The notes under the pieces are model-generated. The model made no database searches and had not been told where the DNA came from. It saw nothing but the letters and a program-made list of their open reading frames with translations. From positions 1 to 64,000 of the forward strand of contig JAJEDY010000018.1 of the NCBI GenBank assembly GCA_022821275.1: 64,000 nucleotides of DNA, written 5' to 3'. This stretch comes from Candidatus Latescibacterota bacterium. GTDB lineage: Bacteria; Latescibacterota; UBA2968. Of this stretch, positions 1 to 8,782 are shown in pieces. The position numbers and the translations under genes were made by a program. Within the stretch, counting starts at the first letter, position 1. Each line of letters begins with the position of its first letter.

Positions 1-97
1 TGTCATGCTGAGCGGAGTGAAACGGAGCCGAAGCATCTTTTCCACCTGTATTGGTAGGAGATTCTTCGCCTCCACTGCGTTACGGCTCAGAATGACA
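1..97. repeat. Palindromic dispersed-type repeat (REP/MITE-like)
   Basis: The left end TGTCATGCTGAG and right end CTCAGAATGACA are imperfect inverted repeats, and the pairing continues inward for about 35 bases per arm around a short loop near positions 41-55. Repeats beginning TGTCATNCTGAG and ending CTCAGNATGACA are familiar as short dispersed elements in several bacterial lineages. There is no coding capacity. The left boundary coincides with the window edge, so the element could extend further. It sits downstream of the gldG-like gene and could fold into a strong hairpin in RNA. Confidence 0.6.
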
Positions 98-149
98 GGC
101 GCATTATGCATTATATTGTGCCTGTGCGTAACATCAGTTACCCTTTGTC

Positions 150-3100
150 TCACCTCCGGCGTCTTATGCAGTAAAGAATGAAGACAAGAGGAGCGAGGCC
201 GACAACCAGAATGCGCCAGAGGATTTTCTGGTCGGGGAGCAAATAGGGAAAGCCCGGTGCGATTTTTCGGCGGGCTTGAAGGTCGGCAAATTGCGGGCCA
301 TGTGTGAGATAGGCCACGGCGTTGAGCAAGAACTGTTCGGGTTGAAAACCCGGCGCATAGAGATACTCGTTTTTGAACATTTCAGAACTGCCGATCAGCA
401 CCAGGTGGCCTTTGGGATTGGGCATAGGGTGTGTAAGTGTGAGATCTGGTGCATTGAATTCAGCTATGGGAAATGTGCCAGTCACGAGCAGTGCAAGAGG
501 CTGATGGCCCAAAAGAAGTGAATCTGGGAAAAATGCGGTTTTGGGCAACCATCCGCCCGACCAGTGGTATGCCCAGGTGCGGTCTGACGTGCTGATTAGA
601 GGGATTGCCGTTAGATTGTGCCTCTGCAACCGATGCAGGTCTGGCACAAAGCGATTGCCCCAAATAAAGAGCTGATCGCCGAGTTGTCGTGTAATGGGCA
701 ATGAGGTATCAAAATTTGGCGGAACAGCCCGGATGAGAAAGGGCAGAGCCACCTCTTGCGCGTCGTATTCGCGGACTGCGCGTCGGTAAATTTGCGTTTC
801 AAGGGCGAGGTGCGATCGGGTTTGGTCCATGAGCACTTCGCGCGCCTGTGCAATGCCCAGGGGTTCCAGATAGCGATTGAGGTCCTGGTATTGGGGCTGA
901 GGCCAGTACACGGTTTCAAAATCTCCACCTGAGTACTGGCGCTGTTGGATATTGTAGTGTTGTAGTGCCACAATAGCGCGCCCCCCTTGCGCGAGGTGCT
1001 GGCTCAAGAGGGCGATCATGGGGCTGGCATCTCGGCGCGGTTGCATCCAGATCACGAGGTCGGTTTGTGGCGGGAGATGGGGTGTGCGCGGATTGACATG
1101 GCTTACGTGGTATCCATAAGTACGCAAAAGCGTTTTTAGCTCGCTGAATACATCGGCACCTCTGGGAGGCGACAGGTGTTTCTGGCGATACTCATGCGCC
1201 TCGGCGGGGGAGAGGCGAGGCGGTTCAGCCACGAGGGCAATATGGGGTGTTTTTCCCGTGGATAGACGGCGGACGGCTGTTGCAAGTAAAAATTCGAGGT
1301 GATCGGTTGTTCGGTCATCTAAACGCGGGATGATCGTCGCGCTACCTGGGCGGTGCAACAAGAGACCGCTGATAACAGAACGTGAAATTTCCGTATCATC
1401 CCGCACGGTTTTTACCTGATAGGGATACAAGCCAATGCGATTGAGATAAGCTGTTGACAGGTCTTTTGGTCGCCGAATCGTGTAGTTTATGCCGAGGCTG
1501 TTGAGTCGCGCGATGGTCGTCATTTCTACTTTTTTTAATGCGGGTGGAATGTGTGCGCGAGTGGGGATGATCAAGTCGGCTTTGGGAATTTGATTCTGAA
1601 TCTGCTCCCGAGAAAATGGCAGGGGAGTATGTATTTTTTCGGCTGTGAGGTCGAGGAGTTGGCCCCACTGGTAGGACCAGAGGCGGGAGGCAATAATCAG
1701 CACCACTATCGCAAGACCAGTACGCAGAGACATATAACCAAAAGATACGCGCATCTGTCTGCTATAGTACAAGCATACGCCCAAAGTTAGCAGGATTAGG
1801 GGAATGATGAATACGACACAGACCCGCCAGACCACACGTGAAGTTGCGCTTAGCTGTGGTATTGGCGGCGATGATGGTCTTTTAACGCGACCGCGCACAA
1901 TGCGATCGTGGTCGGTGAATGTGCGCATGATTGTCTGTAGAAAGACGCGGTGCGCGTAGTTGGGTTGATTAAATATGCCATCGCGGAAAGGGGCAGACGT
2001 TGCGAGTACCAGAATTTCTCCTTTCCACGGATCTCTATGCTTGAGACGCAGCATCACATTTTGTTTACCTATTGTGAGTTTTTTCTTTAAGTAGTTGTTT
2101 GTAAATGGCTCTGTTGGAATGGGTTGTATATACGCATTATCCGTGGTTGTGCCCAGAATATCGATATGATAGCCCGCTTTGGATACCGTGCGCGGATCGA
2201 CTGTCAGGGCACCTGCAGATACAAAATTCAGCGCACCTCTGGCTGGTGATAGAAAACCTTTGAGGTCGTAAAAACCCGGCATAACGCGCAGATGAAAAGG
2301 GGCATTGATCTGATGAATTTCGTCATTTTCATCGCGAAATAAAATCGGTCCATGGCTCTGATCCATCAAAAGGTCGGCCTGTGGGCGTATTCCCAGAGGT
2401 GCCAGAATATTTTCCCAAATCGCGTTGGAATATGCGCGGTATGTTACTTCTCCAGTATCATTCACTGCGTAGGCGATGGAATATGGGCTACCGGCAAGCA
2501 CAACCGTGCGGCCTTTGTCAATCGCATTTTGAAGGACGCGAGGGTTAGCGGTTGCGGGGTCGATCCAAAAGATGATATCGGCATCTGATGGCATTGTATT
2601 GGAATCCGTGGGAACAATATCACCCCATTGACCGAGAAATTGTGTGAAGAGACCAAATCGCTGTGGCGCGAAAACCGCAATGATGGGGCGTGGGGGATGT
2701 GTGAGTGCTTTGATATGGGCGAGTATAAGGTGCTCGAGGTAAGGTATATCTGAGGGAACTATTTTAGGGATCAAAATTTCGGAGTGATCGCCATAAGCGA
2801 TGACGAGCGAAGACCAGACCGCTTGTTCGCTGTATTCGTCGCTTTGAATATCGCGTACATGAAAGGGAGCGGCTTTTTTCTTGATGGCGTAAGCGCGTCC
2901 AGATTCAGAGTCGGGATCCACAATGCGGTAATCTATGCGATCTGGAGCCAGTGCCATGATACGCACGAGAAGATTTTGTACGGGTGGTCTTACGCCCTTC
3001 AGATGCTTTGAAATATACGTCAGGGAAAGGGGCGATTCGAGTTTGGCATAAAAGGCTTGTGAATCGTCCGAAAGCGTTGCCGCCAGATACAAGCGCCCCG

Positions 3101-3212
3101 TGCTCTGATTTTCTAAAAGACGACCTGTGTAAAACACCAGGGCAAGAAGAAAAAGAAAGACCAGAAGAGATTTTATCCCACTATATGTGCTGTAGTTGCT
3201 TTTCATTTGCAT
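150..3212 (-). CDS. GldG-like ABC transporter auxiliary protein, internally duplicated
   Basis: A 1020-residue membrane-anchored protein of the GldG / ABC-type auxiliary family, expected to work with the ATPase and permease encoded just upstream. The family normally has one extracytoplasmic domain of about 500 residues. Here the plan appears twice. Half one (about 1-480) has a TM helix near 14-32, then IIFWIDP and LLMDQ motifs. Half two (about 490-1020) has matching VIWMQP and VLMDQ motifs at the same relative places. Further TM segments lie near 455-480 and 495-512, and a last one at about 1000-1015 is followed by a basic tail. The Met start leaves 52 bases to the permease gene, so co-transcription is likely. 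Substrate is unknown; in Bacteroidetes, GldAFG is linked to gliding and secretion, but no other gliding genes are seen here. Confidence 0.8.
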   Translation of the reverse strand: MQMKSNYSTYSGIKSLLVFLFLLALVFYTGRLLENQSTGRLYLAATLSDDSQAFYAKLESPLSLTYISKHLKGVRPPVQNLLVRIMALAPDRIDYRIVDPDSESGRAYAIKKKAAPFHVRDIQSDEYSEQAVWSSLVIAYGDHSEILIPKIVPSDIPYLEHLILAHIKALTHPPRPIIAVFAPQRFGLFTQFLGQWGDIVPTDSNTMPSDADIIFWIDPATANPRVLQNAIDKGRTVVLAGSPYSIAYAVNDTGEVTYRAYSNAIWENILAPLGIRPQADLLMDQSHGPILFRDENDEIHQINAPFHLRVMPGFYDLKGFLSPARGALNFVSAGALTVDPRTVSKAGYHIDILGTTTDNAYIQPIPTEPFTNNYLKKKLTIGKQNVMLRLKHRDPWKGEILVLATSAPFRDGIFNQPNYAHRVFLQTIMRTFTDHDRIVRGRVKRPSSPPIPQLSATSRVVWRVCVVFIIPLILLTLGVCLYYSRQMRVSFGYMSLRTGLAIVVLIIASRLWSYQWGQLLDLTAEKIHTPLPFSREQIQNQIPKADLIIPTRAHIPPALKKVEMTTIARLNSLGINYTIRRPKDLSTAYLNRIGLYPYQVKTVRDDTEISRSVISGLLLHRPGSATIIPRLDDRTTDHLEFLLATAVRRLSTGKTPHIALVAEPPRLSPAEAHEYRQKHLSPPRGADVFSELKTLLRTYGYHVSHVNPRTPHLPPQTDLVIWMQPRRDASPMIALLSQHLAQGGRAIVALQHYNIQQRQYSGGDFETVYWPQPQYQDLNRYLEPLGIAQAREVLMDQTRSHLALETQIYRRAVREYDAQEVALPFLIRAVPPNFDTSLPITRQLGDQLFIWGNRFVPDLHRLQRHNLTAIPLISTSDRTWAYHWSGGWLPKTAFFPDSLLLGHQPLALLVTGTFPIAEFNAPDLTLTHPMPNPKGHLVLIGSSEMFKNEYLYAPGFQPEQFLLNAVAYLTHGPQFADLQARRKIAPGFPYLLPDQKILWRILVVGLAPLVFILYCIRRRR

Positions 3213-3240
3213 CCAACTGCGGACTATTATTCCGAACTCA

Positions 3241-3276
3241 TCCGCGCCATCCGCGTCATCCGCATCATCCGCGATC
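3241..3276. repeat. Four 9-bp tandem repeats (TCCGCGNCA type)
   Basis: Four successive 9-base units of the form TCCGCGCCA, TCCGCGTCA, TCCGCATCA, TCCGCGATC lie between gldG and gldF. They run into the last codons and stop of the gldF-like gene (stop at 3265-3267), so the repeat helps form the C-terminus of that protein. Confidence 0.6.
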
Positions 3277-4026
3277 CCGTTTGAGAGACAGATCGTTCAT
3301 CCATAAAAAGAAGATACTTAGTAAGGAGAAATAGAGCACTGCAGGCAGAGCAATAATACCGCGGGTAAAGGCCCTGTAGTGCGGGGCTATGGAGAGCGAT
3401 TCATAGAGCAGGCTGCCGACGTGATATGCAGGAGCCAATCCATCGAGAATTTCAACCACTTTTTCGTGTCCGCTCAGGACAAATGCAAAACCCAGGAGTA
3501 CTGCGACGACATAAGCGACAATTTGGTCCCGCGTAAGCCCCGATGCAAACAGGCCAAATGAAAGAAAAAATGCGCCCAGGCAGAGCGCTCCCAAATAGGA
3601 TGAAAAGATCAGACCGAGATCCGGAGACCCAAGAAAGAGCAACATGAGAACGATGGGCGTGGTTCCCAACAGGACGATCAGGTAAAACACGAGAGCGGAC
3701 AGATATTTGCCCAGTACAATCTGGATGGATTGCAAGGGCATGGTCATCAATAATTCAATGGTGTGTTGCGAATATTCTTCGGCCCATGCACGCATGGTTA
3801 TAGCAGGAATAAATGGTATGAGAAAAAAGGGAAGCAGGTCAAAATAAGGCGCCATTTCGAGTACGCCATTGAGGAAAAAGGCGTTCATAAATGTCGAACA
3901 GGACAGAATGAGGAAAACCGAGGCATAGATATAGGCGATTGGCGTATCAAAATAGGCATTGATTTCGCGGGTAAAGATCACGCCAATGCCCCGCGCAAAG
4001 TCCTTTGGGCACAAGCGATCAGGCAT
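3265..4026 (-). CDS. ABC-2 type transporter permease (GldF-like)
   Basis: A 253-residue integral membrane permease of the ABC-2 family. About six hydrophobic segments are visible. It has the family hallmark MRAWAEEYSQHTIELLMTMP, which resembles the EER-x-x-GT-x-ELL motif of GldF and other ABC-2 permeases. I chose the Met at 4026 (MPDRLCP) because its ATGCCTGA overlaps the stop codon of the ATPase gene by 8 bases, a normal translational-coupling arrangement. A longer reading would start 14 codons earlier, inside the ATPase. It should form the membrane pore of the complex with the 4019-4762 ATPase and the GldG-like protein downstream. The gene end overlaps a 9-bp tandem repeat. Confidence 0.85.
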   Translation of the reverse strand: MPDRLCPKDFARGIGVIFTREINAYFDTPIAYIYASVFLILSCSTFMNAFFLNGVLEMAPYFDLLPFFLIPFIPAITMRAWAEEYSQHTIELLMTMPLQSIQIVLGKYLSALVFYLIVLLGTTPIVLMLLFLGSPDLGLIFSSYLGALCLGAFFLSFGLFASGLTRDQIVAYVVAVLLGFAFVLSGHEKVVEILDGLAPAYHVGSLLYESLSIAPHYRAFTRGIIALPAVLYFSLLSIFFLWMNDLSLKRDRG

Positions 4027-4762
4027 GCGCGATTTCTCCACAATTTTGCTGACGCACAAGATGGGCAAAAATGGCTTCGAGATCCCTGGATTGCCCCGTT
4101 TTTTGCGCCAGATTATCTATGCTGCCATCGGCTAATAAATTGCCCTGATGTATTATGAGTACGCGGTCAGATAGGGCAGCGACTTCATGTATAATATGGC
4201 TGCTAAATAAGATAATCCGATTTTCGCTAAGGGATTGGATCAAGTCTCGGAATGCCAGAACTTGCAGGGGATCAAAACCGTGTGTGGGTTCATCGAGCAG
4301 GAGAATAGGCGGGTCGTGGATGAGGGCAGCCCCTACCCCGATACGCTGGCGAAATCCCGTGGAACACTGGTCGATGCGTTTGTAAAGATGGGGGGAGAGG
4401 CCGCATATATCGACAACCCAGGCGAGTTTTTTGTCGAGTATATTGCCAGAAAGTCCACGCGCTTTGCCGCAAAATCTCAAAAATTTATCTACGCGCATGG
4501 CCTGATAAAGCGGTGTGTCGCCGGAGAGGTAGCCGATTTTGCGGCGTATAGACAACGGGTGAGTCACCACGTCGAGGCCATCAATTATGATTTTGCCCGA
4601 AGTGGGTAAAAGATAGGTCGCCAGCATTTTGAGCACGGTACTTTTGCCCGCACCATTGGGCCCCACAAATCCGACAATTTCGCCAGGCGCGAGCGAAAAG
4701 TTGATGTTTTCAACGGCCCTGATTGAACCGTACCATTTTGCGACGTCTGTGACTCGAATCAT
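4019..4762 (-). CDS. ABC transporter ATP-binding protein (GldA-like)
   Basis: Cytoplasmic ATPase subunit of the GldAFG-like exporter, 247 residues from the Met of MIRVTDVAKWYG. It shows Walker A GPNGAGKS, Walker B ILLLDEPTHGFDP, and a switch histidine in LFSSHI. The signature region reads STGFRQR rather than canonical LSGGQ, as is common in the CcmA/GldA branch. An in-frame extension to 4903 would add 47 residues without family character, so I prefer the shorter start, although no convincing Shine-Dalgarno lies before it. First gene of the minus-strand operon, divergent from the BrkB gene. Confidence 0.87.
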   Translation of the reverse strand: MIRVTDVAKWYGSIRAVENINFSLAPGEIVGFVGPNGAGKSTVLKMLATYLLPTSGKIIIDGLDVVTHPLSIRRKIGYLSGDTPLYQAMRVDKFLRFCGKARGLSGNILDKKLAWVVDICGLSPHLYKRIDQCSTGFRQRIGVGAALIHDPPILLLDEPTHGFDPLQVLAFRDLIQSLSENRIILFSSHIIHEVAALSDRVLIIHQGNLLADGSIDNLAQKTGQSRDLEAIFAHLVRQQNCGEIAHA

Positions 4763-4932
4763 AGGAGGGTAGGGAAAATCAATATTAACATCTGAATTTG
4801 GGGTTGGAAAGGGTGAACACAAGGGGTATATTGGCACAAATTTGTGATATACGACTTCAAAGTTGAGTGCCTTACGGCGGACACTATCGTCCTGCCTACG
4901 CACTTACGCTTCTATTACTAACTATTAAATCT

Positions 4933-5889
4933 ATGGCCAAACAAATAACAAAAAAAGGCTTTTGTGCCTACTATCTGGGCGGTTTGTTTGTCAGGATGAG
5001 CGATAATAACCTCTTTTTACTCTGTGGCGGCCTGGCTTTTGCCACTCTTTTGTGCCTTGTGCCTCTGGTCTTTCTGGTCTTCTTTGTACTTGAAGCCATA
5101 CTGGACGTGAGGGCGATAGCTCACCTGGTCAATCAAACGGTGGATGTACTCATCCCATATCCAGAAGAGGCCAGATATCTGAAGGAGATTTTATCTGTGC
5201 GCGTCTCAGGCGTCATGACCTTCAAGGAGGCTTATGGGGTTTCGGGTTTGCTGATTTTGATAGTATGCGCCAGTAGCCTGTTCAGCAGCATGAGAACCCT
5301 GCTCAATGCGGTCTTTAAGGTCGAGCACAGTTTTGAACTGAAAGAGGGCGAGATAGACCAGGTCACTGTGGAACGAATAAAAGATATGGGTACCCCAGGA
5401 CGCTGGGTAAAATTCTTGCACGGAGTTTTGCCAATAGCAGTGGGCAAACTGAAGGATCTCACTATGGTACTCCTGGTAGTGTATATTTTTCTTCTATTAG
5501 TCCTCTCACTGCCCATCCTATCTGCCGTCATCGACATCGCTCCGTCTCTGATCGCCTATGTGACCTACTTCTACGATCTCACCTCCCTCGCCCTGATTTT
5601 TGCCGTATTTCTGGGGCTATACTGGCTGGTTCCACATCAGAAAATCCAGATAAAGATGCTCGTTATAGGTGCTTTTTGGGCTGCTTTACTGTGGAAAATT
5701 ACCGAATGGATCTTTGGCTATTATCTGAGTCACTTCGCATCTATATCGTATCTGTATGGGGCTTATGTTCTGCTGGTAGTCGTGGCCTTGTGGATATACT
5801 TCTCGGTAATCATTTTTATTATAGGCGCTCAGATCGCCCAACTCTGCCGCGAAAGGCAGACTGTTGATCTCCAAAGTTCTTTATTTTAA
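4933..5889 (+). CDS. YihY/BrkB family inner-membrane protein
   Basis: A 318-residue polytopic membrane protein of the YihY/BrkB family (often misnamed ribonuclease BN). Six hydrophobic segments can be traced. Family traits include an early LAFATLLCLVPL helix, the YLVP-like YWLVPHQKI stretch in the second half, and YLYGAYVLLVVVALWIYFS near the C-terminus. The start is taken at the Met of MAKQITKKGF; an open frame reaches 22 codons further up, but that part lacks family character. The molecular function of the family is not settled. The gene is single and ends at a strong bidirectional terminator. Confidence 0.82.
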   Translation: MAKQITKKGFCAYYLGGLFVRMSDNNLFLLCGGLAFATLLCLVPLVFLVFFVLEAILDVRAIAHLVNQTVDVLIPYPEEARYLKEILSVRVSGVMTFKEAYGVSGLLILIVCASSLFSSMRTLLNAVFKVEHSFELKEGEIDQVTVERIKDMGTPGRWVKFLHGVLPIAVGKLKDLTMVLLVVYIFLLLVLSLPILSAVIDIAPSLIAYVTYFYDLTSLALIFAVFLGLYWLVPHQKIQIKMLVIGAFWAALLWKITEWIFGYYLSHFASISYLYGAYVLLVVVALWIYFSVIIFIIGAQIAQLCRERQTVDLQSSLF

Positions 5890-5891
5890 AA

Positions 5892-5929
5892 AAAGAAGCC
5901 GAGTTTTTTTTTAAAACTCGGCTTCTTTG
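5892..5929. terminator. Bidirectional intrinsic terminator
   Basis: A 16-base perfect stem (AAAGAAGCCGAGTTTT pairing with AAAACTCGGCTTCTTT) around a short T loop, with A-rich and T-rich flanks on both sides. It lies between the convergent BrkB gene and the first TonB-dependent receptor and can serve both. Confidence 0.9.
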
Positions 5930-5945
5930 TAACGGCTTACAACAC

Positions 5946-8615
5946 TTAAAGATCGAAATTGTAACTGGCTTTTGCGTACAGGAATGTGCCGCCAAAACCA
6001 TAAGGGCTGTACTCGCCGAATGGCCTGCCCACTATGGGGCCAGGGTTGACGCCTTCTTCGATATTATTGGGCTCGACATCGAGAATATTCTGAATGCCAG
6101 CGGTTATTGTCGTTCCATTGCCAATCGAGAGGCTGGACTCGATATCGACCAAAAATGCGTCTCCAAAGACTTGATGCCCCACGCTCCACTCATCCCAGGA
6201 ACCGTAATAATTGACGCGCCCCAATGCACTCCAATAAGGCGTTATGGGTTTTGACAGAGTCAAATTTCCTCGGTGTCTGGGAAGGCCCTTTTCCAATAGC
6301 GTGATGCGCTGTTCGTCGAGAAGGGCTGGGTCGTGTTTGGTCACTTCGGTGTTGGTGTAGTTATACGCGATACTCAGTTCGCCATAACACCACACTGGTG
6401 CCGTGAGAACGAAGTCAATACCCTGGGTTTTCGTTTCAAAGTCGTTGGTAAAGAACGCGAATTCCTGGAGGTTTCTCGCATTGATGCCCGTAGCCTCCAA
6501 CTGGTCAATTTGTTGCGGTGTAAGTGCCTTGTCGCTGGAGGTAGTCATGCGATCTTTCACTGAAATATTGAAATAGTCTATCGTTACATTGAGTGGGGCG
6601 ATATTGGTATCGACGGGATAAACGTGCTTCGTGAAAATAAGGCCAGCCGAGATATTGACGGACTTTTCCGGTTTAAGCCCTTCGCCGCCTACCAATGCCG
6701 CTGCGGGATGGATAGAGGGAATCGTGCCTCTATTGACCAGAATAAAATTGCCTGCGTCATCTTCGCCAAACTCGGTCGTGACATTAAAGGCATTTTGCTG
6801 CCCCGGCGAGGGCGCTCTAAAGCCCGTGCTAAAACTGCCGCGCACTCTCACATTTTCATTTACTTCGAAGTTGGTCGCCAGCTTAAAATTGGTCGTGGCA
6901 CCAAAATCCTCGAAGTTTTCAAAGCGCAGAGCCGCACCGAGCAACCAGTTCTCCTGTGGATTAAATTCGGCGTCTGCATAAATCGCCCAGTTGGAGCGGC
7001 TCCAACTCCCGGAGGCAATATCGCCGAAACCGGGGAATCCGTTGGAAGCCGAGCTAAATCCCTGACTCGCCAGCGGACCTATTTCAAAAGACTCGCGCTG
7101 TCCGGGCACAACTTCAAAGTTTTCAGTGCGATATTCAAGACCTGAGGCAAAGAAGAATTCCTCGCTAAACGGATAGGTGATATCGAAGTTGAAATTGGTA
7201 TCCGTCTGGATATAGTCTCCGGGATTAAATTCTGTCGGGGTATTGGGACCGAGAGAGGCGTTCACCGTATTGAAAATGAAGAAATCGGAGTGGTGTCGGC
7301 CATAAGATGCGCTGAGATCCCATGTCAGCAGCGACCGCGTTCCCCTGATACCCGCTAAAAAGGCACGATCTACCGTATTTCCGCCAAATCGGGGGGTAAA
7401 ACCACCGGGAAAGAGTTCCTGGAATGTGAACAAATTGGGATCGTCGAAAACCTGTTTTAAGGCCACCGGATCCGGCACTGAACAACTTATGGGTACCACG
7501 GGAACATCGCCACCGCTCATGTTGCCAACGAGCAATGTCGCTGTCAGCGTGCCGTTTACGCCATGGACAATACCCAGTTTCTCCGCTTCGGCCTGAGTAT
7601 AATAGTCCGTGCCGTCCCACATCAATACGGGTCCCTGATATACGGCACCGCGCGTATTGGGATTTCGGAAGTAGAAACCACCCTCAACTTCCTTGCTCGC
7701 ATAGTTGCCATGCCCGTAAAACTCGATATTCTCGTTAATATTAGCACCGTAATTGGCAAAAATTTTCAGGTCGTCTCTAACAAAGGGTTGCCCCCAGTTT
7801 TGTGCGGGATCCTTCACATGGGTATTGCCAACGCGTATCAAACGCGCGGCATCGTCGCGTTGAACAGCTCGGTCAGTTTCATCCGTATTGCCGTATTCCA
7901 CGCTGAGGTTGATCCAGGTATCTGGCGTACCCAGGCCGATATTGCCAGCCAGGGCGTAAGTGCCTCCGTCCCCTTGCCGGAAAATACCGGGTTTGATTTC
8001 AATAGAGCCGCCTTCGTAATTGTCTTTGAGTTCAAAATTCAACACGCCTGCAATAGCGTCAGAACCGTATTGCGCGGATGCGCCATCGCGCAGGACTTCC
8101 ACGCGCTTGAGGGCAATACTCGGGATAGCGGATATGTCTGGCCCCTGTGCGGCATTGGAGAGACCATTGCCCAGCCAGTAAATCACGGAGGCGCGGTGGC
8201 GGCGCTTGCCGTTGACGAGTACCAGCGCGTGGTCAGGTGCCAGTCCTCGCAGATTGGGCGGTCGCACGACGGTTGCCGCATCGCTGATCGGCTGGAGGTT
8301 GACATTGTAAGAGGGTACAACATTTCTCAGCAAGTCCTGTACATCGCTACCGCCTTGCTTAACGAAATCTTCGCCGGTAACCACATCGATGGGCACGGCA
8401 GATTCAGTGACAGAACGCGGTTGTGCGCGGGTACCGATAACCACCAGTTCTTCGAGCACGACCACTTCTTCGAGTATGTCTGTGAGTGGGGGTAAGGCTG
8501 CTGTCGTGTCCGCGTCTTCGGTACGCGGTGCTTCCTGTGATACGGCAGTGCCACTCATTGCAAGCAGGGCCCCCATGCCAAGAGCGAGAGACTTAAAAGG
8601 GGATTTATGTAGCAT
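5946..8615 (-). CDS. TonB-dependent outer-membrane receptor 1
   Basis: An 889-residue outer-membrane receptor that should import a ligand using energy from TonB (a tonB gene lies at 37450-38136). The Met at 8615 is preceded by AAAGGAG; the frame stays open for 31 more codons upstream without signal-peptide character. A signal peptide ends near SGTAVSQ. An acidic stretch with EELVVIGTRAQPRS acts as a TonB-box-like lead, then a plug domain (about 55-170) with VEVLRDGASAQYGSDAIAGV, then the barrel. The protein ends in NFDL, not in the usual aromatic residue. It is a close paralogue of the receptor at 8783-11509 and the same motifs recur throughout. Substrate cannot be told from sequence. Confidence 0.9.
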   Translation of the reverse strand: MLHKSPFKSLALGMGALLAMSGTAVSQEAPRTEDADTTAALPPLTDILEEVVVLEELVVIGTRAQPRSVTESAVPIDVVTGEDFVKQGGSDVQDLLRNVVPSYNVNLQPISDAATVVRPPNLRGLAPDHALVLVNGKRRHRASVIYWLGNGLSNAAQGPDISAIPSIALKRVEVLRDGASAQYGSDAIAGVLNFELKDNYEGGSIEIKPGIFRQGDGGTYALAGNIGLGTPDTWINLSVEYGNTDETDRAVQRDDAARLIRVGNTHVKDPAQNWGQPFVRDDLKIFANYGANINENIEFYGHGNYASKEVEGGFYFRNPNTRGAVYQGPVLMWDGTDYYTQAEAEKLGIVHGVNGTLTATLLVGNMSGGDVPVVPISCSVPDPVALKQVFDDPNLFTFQELFPGGFTPRFGGNTVDRAFLAGIRGTRSLLTWDLSASYGRHHSDFFIFNTVNASLGPNTPTEFNPGDYIQTDTNFNFDITYPFSEEFFFASGLEYRTENFEVVPGQRESFEIGPLASQGFSSASNGFPGFGDIASGSWSRSNWAIYADAEFNPQENWLLGAALRFENFEDFGATTNFKLATNFEVNENVRVRGSFSTGFRAPSPGQQNAFNVTTEFGEDDAGNFILVNRGTIPSIHPAAALVGGEGLKPEKSVNISAGLIFTKHVYPVDTNIAPLNVTIDYFNISVKDRMTTSSDKALTPQQIDQLEATGINARNLQEFAFFTNDFETKTQGIDFVLTAPVWCYGELSIAYNYTNTEVTKHDPALLDEQRITLLEKGLPRHRGNLTLSKPITPYWSALGRVNYYGSWDEWSVGHQVFGDAFLVDIESSLSIGNGTTITAGIQNILDVEPNNIEEGVNPGPIVGRPFGEYSPYGFGGTFLYAKASYNFDL

Positions 8616-8716
8616 AAAAAACTCCTTTGTGTGATGAACACGGAGGAGATATGCGGTTTTGGACTGTACACATCCCGGCTTATTAAAAAATAAATCAACG
8701 TTGCCCAAAGTGCCAG

Positions 8717-8751
8717 AAAAAAAAGCCGCGTTTTTTAACGCGGCTTTTTTG
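8717..8751. terminator. Intrinsic terminator between the two receptors
   Basis: AAAAAAGCCGCGTT pairs with AACGCGGCTTTTTT around a TTTT loop, with A and T tracts on either side. It follows the stop of receptor 2 on the minus strand and separates the two paralogues into units that may be transcribed separately. Confidence 0.88.
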
Positions 8752-8782
8752 TGATTGGATGAACAATCCTTTGAACAACGAC

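Noticed and set aside
7563-8495. 310-codon plus-strand open frame opposite receptor 1
   Set aside because: It is antisense to a clearly coding TonB-dependent receptor, has no domain pattern and no ribosome site; such shadows are common opposite G+C-rich codon positions.
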